In this document: positions 59,215-64,000 of the stretch, one piece after another
Layout of the letters: each line of letters starts with the position of its first letter
How positions within the stretch are numbered: the first letter of the stretch is position 1
Source: Myxococcota bacterium
GTDB taxonomy: Bacteria; Myxococcota_A; Bradymonadia; UBA7976; UBA1532
Assembly (NCBI GenBank): GCA_963169045.1
Contig: CAUJDF010000069.1
Coordinates: 1-64,000, forward strand
Reading direction: 5' to 3'
Length of the DNA: 64,000 nucleotides
Position numbers and translations under genes: made by a program
The notes under the pieces: generated by a model
What the model was told of the DNA's origin: nothing
The model's input: the letters and a program-made list of their open reading frames with translations, nothing else
The model's database searches: none

Positions 59215-59892
59215 TCAGGCCACGTGCTCTTGTCGACGCAACGTGTAGACGGTGAGCGCGTCGCGGGCGGCGTCGGGCAGCCACGTGAACTCCACGGCGA
59301 TGGCGTGGGCCACCGGGCCGCCGTCGCTCGGCCGCGTGGCCTCGGTGCGCAGCACGCGCGCGACGGCGCGCCACGTCTGCGGCGCCTCGGCCACGCCCAT
59401 CTCGAGCAGCAGCGTCGCGTCGGCCGCCGGCGGTCGCAGGTCCTCGAACTGCAGGCCGGTCACGCTGAAGTTCATCAGCGGGTCCGGCGTGGACCAGGCG
59501 CCCGCCAGCTCGCGGGCGTTGGCCCCCTGCAGCCACGCCTGCGCCTCGCCCTCGCCCCAGCGCGACGGCATCAGGCACCAGCGCAGCGGGACGTTGCCGA
59601 GCAGCCGCGGGAACGCGCGCTTCTCCGGCGGCACGACGCGCTGCAGCAGGGCGTGCATGCGCCCGGCCCGGGACGTCGCGACCGTGGCGCGCACGCGGCC
59701 GCCGAAGTCGCCGCCGAGGTCGAGCACGACGCGGGAGCCGGCCGGGACTTCCTCCCGACCATCGTCGAGCTCCACGTCGAACATGCGCTGGTCGAAGGCA
59801 CGGACGCGTCCGCGCAGCACGCGGACCGCGGGTCCGCCGACGCAGATGACGTCCACCGGGACGGCGATGGGATCCCCCACCGGAACGAGCAT
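59215..59892 (-). CDS. PilZ-domain protein (c-di-GMP binding, YcgR-like)
   Basis: This 225-residue protein has an N-terminal YcgR-like part (about 1-90) and a C-terminal PilZ domain. The latter shows the binding loop KRAFPRLLG (the RxxxR pattern) near residue 93, and NFSVTGLQF for the (D/N)xSxxG motif. It should bind cyclic di-GMP. GGAG six bases upstream supports ATG 59892. The neighbours give no clear target. Confidence 0.9.
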   Translation of the reverse strand: MLVPVGDPIAVPVDVICVGGPAVRVLRGRVRAFDQRMFDVELDDGREEVPAGSRVVLDLGGDFGGRVRATVATSRAGRMHALLQRVVPPEKRAFPRLLGNVPLRWCLMPSRWGEGEAQAWLQGANARELAGAWSTPDPLMNFSVTGLQFEDLRPPAADATLLLEMGVAEAPQTWRAVARVLRTEATRPSDGGPVAHAIAVEFTWLPDAARDALTVYTLRRQEHVA

Positions 59893-59966
59893 CGGTCACT
59901 CCAGGCGGCCCCGCGGCCGCTCGTGGCCGAGAGAACGGCGGAGAAGGCCGCGGCCTTGAGCCCCGG

Positions 59967-62573
59967 TCACTCGGCGACCACGGACAGCTCGTAATCCCAG
60001 GGGCCGTCGTGGGCCGGCGTCACCTCGAGATCGGCGGCGAGGGGCTGCGTCAGTCCGATCCCGCCGATCCGGTTCACGACGGCGTAGAAGGTGAGGGGCA
60101 GGCGGACGCGACGCGCGGCGATCGTCACCTCGAGGCCGTCGAGCGCATAGGTGACGTCGTCGAACCGCAGCGGATCGCTCGGCACGAGCGCGTGAATGAC
60201 GGTCATCCCCCAGCCGGCGCGCCGCTGGGTCGCCATGTAGGGGATGCGGAGGGCGCCGGCGTCAATCTCCCCGATCCCGCGGCGCCACTCGCCGGCGCCG
60301 AGCGTGCCGCGGACGGTGAACGCGACCTCGACGTCGTCGCCCTCGGCGGCGGGCAGCAGACGCACCCGCCACACGCCCGCGCCGGCGAAGTCGCTGACGA
60401 CGCGCATCGCGACGTCGCCGACCACGACCTGGCGGTCCCCGACCCGCGCGTCGAGGGCCGCCTCCGCGCCGCCGGCGGCCACGCGCAGGGTGCCGTAGGT
60501 GTCGAAGGCGTCGTCGCCGCCGTCCGCCCAGCCGTGCTCGCCGAGGTCGTCGTGGCGCGGCTCGAAGTCGGGGAACTGCGGTACGTCGATCGGACCGCCG
60601 CGGCTGGCGACGCGCCAGCCGCCGGCGGCGTCGACGACGACGAAGTACTCGCCGGGCTCGGCGTCGACGAGGCGGACGGTGGGGGCGGGTCGCACCGCGT
60701 GACCGGCGCACGCGATCGTCGAATACACGTCGTGGCAGTTGCGCCGGACCGAGACGTACGCCGGGAACGTGGTGCCGGGGTGCGCGGCGCTCACTGTCAC
60801 CGTCCCGCGGCGATCCAGCGTGAAGCCGAGGGCGGCGTCGGCGCCGCCGCGCGGACCGCAGGGCGTGTCGTACGCGTCCGGCGCGCCGGCGAGCGATCCC
60901 CGAGCGACCCCGCCGACGGCGATCACCCCCGACTCGCCGAGGCACTCCTGCCATTCGCCGTTGTCGCCGGCGGCGCTGCAGCCGGGATCTGCGGGCCAGT
61001 CGACCAGGCCGTCGCCCTCGTCGTCGACGCCGTTCGAGCACCCGCGCGCGACCTCGCTGCCCGCCTCGCCGGCGTCGTGGCCCGAGTGGATGCAGGCCCG
61101 GTCGGCGAGGTCCGTCAGGCCGTCGCCGTCGTCGTCGACGCCGTTGCCGCAGGCGGGCAGCGCCGCGCCGGGGTCGAGCTCGTCGGCGTCGGCGGCGGCT
61201 CCGCAGCCCGGGTCGCGCGGGAAGTCGGCGCGGCCGTCGAAGTCGTCGTCGAGGCCGTTGGCGCAGGTCGGCGCGATGGCGGGATCGGCCTCGTCGCGGT
61301 CGGCGGGACTGGCGCACCCGGGATCGGCCGCGTCCGCCCGGCCGTCGCCGTCGTTGTCGGCGCCGTCGGCGCAGGCGGGGCGGCGTCGGCCGATCATGGA
61401 GGCCATCAGCGCCACGCTCTGCGGCGAAAGGTCGCCCTCCCGGTCCTGCCAGTCCGCTTCGACGAGCCAGAGGCGGCCCGCGCCGCGGTCGACGTAGCCG
61501 AGGGAGACGGCCTCGGGCGTCCAGCCGCCGAGCGGCACGAGGCCGGGGACGCCCGACAGGTCGTAGCCGCAGCCGCTGTCGCCGAAGGGGAGCGGCACGA
61601 ACTCGTTCTCGCTCCAGAACGGGTCGCCGGCCGTGTGCTGCACGACCGGCTGGATCTGGTTGTTGCATCGCCCCTGGCGGTCGCGCGGCTGTTCCAAGTC
61701 CTCGTCGAACAACGCGGCGTAGGTCGCGTGCGACGTGCCGTGCTCCGTGATCACATTGCCGCCGCCGTCGAGGTACGCGCGGATCGCGTCCGCCTCGCGG
61801 GCGACGTCCAGCTCGCTGAAGCGGACGACGAGGAGCGCCCGCACGTCGGCGTCGGGCCGGCAGCCGCCGACCACCGGGAGCCCGGCGAGACCGCCGACGA
61901 GGAACTCCGCGACGTCGCGCGCGCTTCGGCCGCACAGCATGAGCACGCCGCGCGCGCAGGCGCCCCCGACACAGGCCTGGCCCGCCGGACAGGCGTTGCC
62001 GCAGCGGCCGCAGTGGGCGGCGTCCGTCGCGAGGTCGAACGCCTCGTCGACGGCGCCGTCGCAGTCGTCATCGGCGTCGTTGCAGACCTCGGCGGGGCCG
62101 ACGCAGGCCGACCAGTCGCCGTCGGCGCAACGCTGGGTGCCGTCGGCGCACGCGGGGTCGGGGCACGGCCGCGAGGCGCCCTCGGCGCAGCGTGGATCGC
62201 CGCCGTCGGGCGGGGTCGCGCCGCCGTCGGGCGGGGGGGCGCCGCCGTCGGCGTCCGGATCGCAGGCGTCGCCGGCGCCGTCCCCGTCGTCGTCGGCCTG
62301 GTCGAAGTTGGCCGCGCCGGGGCAGTTGTCGCAGGCGTCGCCGCGGCCGTCCTCGTCGGCGTCGGCCTGGTCGAAGTCGGCGACCTCGGGGCAGACGTCG
62401 AGGTCGTCGGGGACGCCGTCGTCGTCGGCGTCGGGCGCCGGCGCGGCGTCCGGTGCGGCCTCCGCCGTCGCGTCGCCCGCCGCGCCGCCGTCCCCCGCGC
62501 CGCCCCCGGCGCTCTCGCCGCCGCACGCCGCCAGCGCCAGCGCCAGCGCCACCACCCACCCCGATCGAGTCAT
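59967..62573 (-). CDS. Large lipoprotein with TSP3-like and MopE-like calcium motifs
   Basis: The product has 868 residues. The lipobox is LALAACG. Residues 45-110 have thrombospondin-3-like acidic repeats ([24 protein letters not shown]). A MopE-like [12 protein letters not shown] lies near 165, and a Cys module ([12 protein letters not shown]) follows. The middle is a folded domain of unknown type (about 210-400). Four C(A/G)NG(V/L)D(D/N)D-type repeats lie at 400-510, and a beta-rich C-terminus follows. This looks like a calcium-binding surface protein. ATG 62573 is chosen because it gives a proper signal; earlier in-frame starts would not. Confidence 0.82.
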   Translation of the reverse strand: MTRSGWVVALALALAACGGESAGGGAGDGGAAGDATAEAAPDAAPAPDADDDGVPDDLDVCPEVADFDQADADEDGRGDACDNCPGAANFDQADDDGDGAGDACDPDADGGAPPPDGGATPPDGGDPRCAEGASRPCPDPACADGTQRCADGDWSACVGPAEVCNDADDDCDGAVDEAFDLATDAAHCGRCGNACPAGQACVGGACARGVLMLCGRSARDVAEFLVGGLAGLPVVGGCRPDADVRALLVVRFSELDVAREADAIRAYLDGGGNVITEHGTSHATYAALFDEDLEQPRDRQGRCNNQIQPVVQHTAGDPFWSENEFVPLPFGDSGCGYDLSGVPGLVPLGGWTPEAVSLGYVDRGAGRLWLVEADWQDREGDLSPQSVALMASMIGRRRPACADGADNDGDGRADAADPGCASPADRDEADPAIAPTCANGLDDDFDGRADFPRDPGCGAAADADELDPGAALPACGNGVDDDGDGLTDLADRACIHSGHDAGEAGSEVARGCSNGVDDEGDGLVDWPADPGCSAAGDNGEWQECLGESGVIAVGGVARGSLAGAPDAYDTPCGPRGGADAALGFTLDRRGTVTVSAAHPGTTFPAYVSVRRNCHDVYSTIACAGHAVRPAPTVRLVDAEPGEYFVVVDAAGGWRVASRGGPIDVPQFPDFEPRHDDLGEHGWADGGDDAFDTYGTLRVAAGGAEAALDARVGDRQVVVGDVAMRVVSDFAGAGVWRVRLLPAAEGDDVEVAFTVRGTLGAGEWRRGIGEIDAGALRIPYMATQRRAGWGMTVIHALVPSDPLRFDDVTYALDGLEVTIAARRVRLPLTFYAVVNRIGGIGLTQPLAADLEVTPAHDGPWDYELSVVAE

Positions 62574-63068
62574 GGCACGTCCCACCGCCGTTCCCCTCAG
62601 CATGGGACAGACCGTCACGTCCGGCAACGCCCGCCGTGAGACGGCGGAATTCGACGTGTTTCAGAGGGTGTTCCCATGAAAATGTCGCCGCGAGCGGACG
62701 GATGGCCGAGCGAGCCCGTGGCGCCGACCGAGGACGGCCGCAGGCGTGCCCGAAGGCACGTCGAGGACCGGCCGACCGAGGCGCGGGCGCAGCCGGTCAG
62801 CGGTTCGCGCAGCAGGCATTTCCGTGGGAACACCCTCTCACAGCGGCGGGCGTTCAAGTCGACGAAGGAACGCGCCGGACGGTGAGGCGAGGCCCAGGCG
62901 CGAAGCCGCAGTCATCGCCGAGCCCGAGCCGATGGCGAGGGGGGCGGAGCAGCGCGTCGCCCGCCTCCGCCCCGCGGGCGGCGCAGGGCAGGAGCCCGGC
63001 GAGCCGCAAGACGCCGGCATCGCGTCGCCGGACAAGCGAGGCGTCGCCAACTTGGGCGCCCGCCGCTG
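62574..63068. other. 495-bp gene-free stretch with inverted repeats
   Basis: No gene is supported. Short frames on both strands begin inside the inverted repeat and are Arg-rich without family likeness. The region contains the promoter side of the large lipoprotein gene, an inverted repeat pair (62663/62817) and the start of a dispersed 55-bp repeat (63018). Confidence 0.5.
62663..62838. repeat. Inverted repeat pair flanking 132 bp
   Basis: A 22-nt arm at 62663-62684, beginning AGAGGGTGTTCCCA, is matched by its complement at 62817-62838 with two mismatches. The 132 bp between them have no gene. Possible readings are a small non-autonomous mobile element, a long hairpin RNA, or a duplicated regulatory motif. 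Confidence 0.65.
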
Positions 63069-63072
63069 TCAG
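63018..63072. repeat. 55-bp dispersed repeat, copy 2
   Basis: This segment matches 50286-50340 at 45 of 55 positions. Its last bases include the TCA that is the stop codon of the ApaH gene on the minus strand, so it marks the 3' end of that transcript. Confidence 0.7.
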
Positions 63073-63884
63073 TCGGGGCGGCGCGCCTCGAGCGCCGGCT
63101 GCGCGAACACGGCGCCGTCGTCGAGGCGCACGGCGGTGAGACGGTCGCCCCAGACACAGCCCGTGTCGAGGCCCAGGAGGCCGGGCCGGCGCAGGAAGCC
63201 GAGCGCCGCCCAGTGACCGAAGAGCACGGTCACGTCGGCGCTGCGGCGGCCCGGCACGTCGAACCAGGGGAAGAGTCCGGGCGGGATGGCCTCGGGGCCC
63301 TCCTTGAAGTCGCGATCGGGCATGCCGTTCGCGTCGCAGACCCGGATCGTGGTCATCACCGCCGCGATGGCGGCGTGGCGATCACGGCCGCGCTGCGAGG
63401 GCGTCCACGGCGGCGCGCCGCCGAAGAGCGCGGCGACCTCGCGCGCCCAGTGGCGGCCGCGGAGCGCGTCCTCGACCTCCGCGGCGAGCGCCTGCGCGTC
63501 GTCGGCCGTCCAGTCGCGGTGCAGGCCGGCGTGCACCATCAGGCGGTCGCCCTCCCGGTGCACGAGCGGCCGCGAGCGCAGCCAGTCCAGCAGCGCCTCG
63601 GCGTCGGGCGCCCGCAACACGTCGTCGAGCGTGTCGCGGTGCTTCCGGCCGCGGGCGCCGGCGGCCACCGCCAGCAGGTGCAGGTCATGGTTGCCGAGGA
63701 CGGCGGTCACCGCGTCGCCGGCGTCTCGCGCCCAGCGCAGCACCTCGAGCGACTTCGGCCCGCGGTTGACGAGGTCGCCCGCCAGCCACAAGCGGTCGCG
63801 CCGCGGGTCGAACCGGATGCGCGCCAGCAGCGCCTCGAGCGTGTCGAAGCAGCCCTGGACGTCGCCGATGGCATAGGTGCTCAC
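63069..63884 (-). CDS. apaH: Symmetrical bis(5'-nucleosyl)-tetraphosphatase
   Basis: This 271-residue calcineurin-like phosphoesterase splits Ap4A. The metal motifs are GDVQGCF (residues 7-13), GDLVNRGP and GNHDLHLLAV, with a late VLFGHWA and GLDTGCVWG typical of ApaH. GTG 63884 begins in a GTGA overlap with an upstream aminotransferase gene, and the protein start (STYAIGDVQG) agrees with other ApaH proteins. It is cytosolic. Confidence 0.93.
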   Translation of the reverse strand: MSTYAIGDVQGCFDTLEALLARIRFDPRRDRLWLAGDLVNRGPKSLEVLRWARDAGDAVTAVLGNHDLHLLAVAAGARGRKHRDTLDDVLRAPDAEALLDWLRSRPLVHREGDRLMVHAGLHRDWTADDAQALAAEVEDALRGRHWAREVAALFGGAPPWTPSQRGRDRHAAIAAVMTTIRVCDANGMPDRDFKEGPEAIPPGLFPWFDVPGRRSADVTVLFGHWAALGFLRRPGLLGLDTGCVWGDRLTAVRLDDGAVFAQPALEARRPD

Positions 63885-64000
63885 CGTCCCATCAGCGCCG
63901 CGAGAACGTCCACGCCGCGCCGCACGACGTCGGGCGGGGCGCATGTGTAACAGAGGCGCACGTGGGTGGGGTAGGGGCCGCACGAGGTGCCCGGCGCCAC
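63881..64000 (-). CDS. C-terminal end of a PLP-dependent aminotransferase (partial)
   Basis: The last 39 residues of a protein run in from the right edge. VAPGTSCGPYPTHVRLCYTC is the usual end of the substrate-arginine region of class I/II aminotransferases, and PDVVRRGVDVLAALMG is the typical closing helix. The stop overlaps the apaH start by 4 bp. The rest of the gene, including the PLP lysine, is outside the window. Confidence 0.75.
   Translation of the reverse strand: MAPGTSCGPYPTHVRLCYTCAPPDVVRRGVDVLAALMGR

Noticed and set aside
62615-62885. Short ORFs on both strands over the inverted repeat
   Set aside because: They start within the repeat, are Arg-rich, and have no family. The inverted repeat itself explains the mirrored peptides.
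1-64000. tRNA or rRNA genes
   Set aside because: I saw no cloverleaf-like or rRNA-like sequence in the gaps; most gaps are under 250 bp and fully read.

Overview
The window is about 64 kb of very GC-rich DNA (roughly 70-75 % G+C) from a gene-dense bacterial chromosome. The gene families suggest a Myxococcota-type delta-proteobacterium: many lipoproteins with MopE-like, thrombospondin-3-like or VWA domains, a GYF/TonB-like protein of the AgmX/GltJ kind, a FapA-type DUF342 protein, Uma2, PilZ and astacin proteins. No rRNA, tRNA, phage or CRISPR array was recognised. Same-strand neighbours very often overlap by 4 bp (ATGA, GTGA or TTGA), and I used this habit to place several starts and to find two features easily missed: a 60-codon ORF ahead of the RimK-like ligase and the tail of an aminotransferase at the right edge.

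Layout. 1-612 has no gene; it holds two GC hairpins, a 77-bp tandem repeat and what looks like an IS21-family end. 613-9.6 kb: sulfotransferase, AI-2E family transporter, SulP transporter, and an outer-membrane-factor / adaptor / TetR operon that lacks an RND pump. 9.6-14 kb: a DUF692 (MNIO) enzyme with a partner protein, an RsuA-type pseudouridine synthase, a NUDIX hydrolase and an SDR. 14-16.9 kb: an M16 peptidase pair, one active-site-complete and one degenerate. 16.9-27.3 kb, minus strand: lipoproteins, crotonase, AgmX/GltJ-like protein, FapA-like protein, a GH113-like protein and tyrS. 27.4-35 kb: a large GT-C-like membrane protein converging on a GT2 / flippase-like / methyltransferase / toroid-enzyme operon, probably for a surface glycan or glycolipid. 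35.2-44.7 kb: a Cys-rich repeat lipoprotein, an astacin, the RimK-like plus GCS2 ligase pair, and a run of lipoproteins. 44.7-50.7 kb: NAD(P)-binding protein, TPR-like protein, D-3-phosphoglycerate dehydrogenase, and a baeRF-family protein followed by a basic winged-helix protein.

The most interesting stretch is 50.7-56.0 kb: an AUR1-like PAP2 protein, a CDP-alcohol phosphatidyltransferase fused to a GtrA-like domain, PgpA, an outer-membrane barrel protein without a normal start codon, and a PI-PLC-like lipoprotein. Together these look like an operon for making, and perhaps cleaving or exporting, an inositol-type phospholipid or phosphosphingolipid. This is inference from gene content. 56-64 kb carries a dCMP deaminase, DMT transporter, DUF2203 protein, amidohydrolase, PilZ protein, a large TSP3/MopE lipoprotein, ApaH and the partial aminotransferase. 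Two intergenic regions here (56507-56920 and 62574-63068) contain strong inverted repeats, and one 55-bp repeat recurs at 50286 and 63018, each time next to the 3' end of a minus-strand gene.
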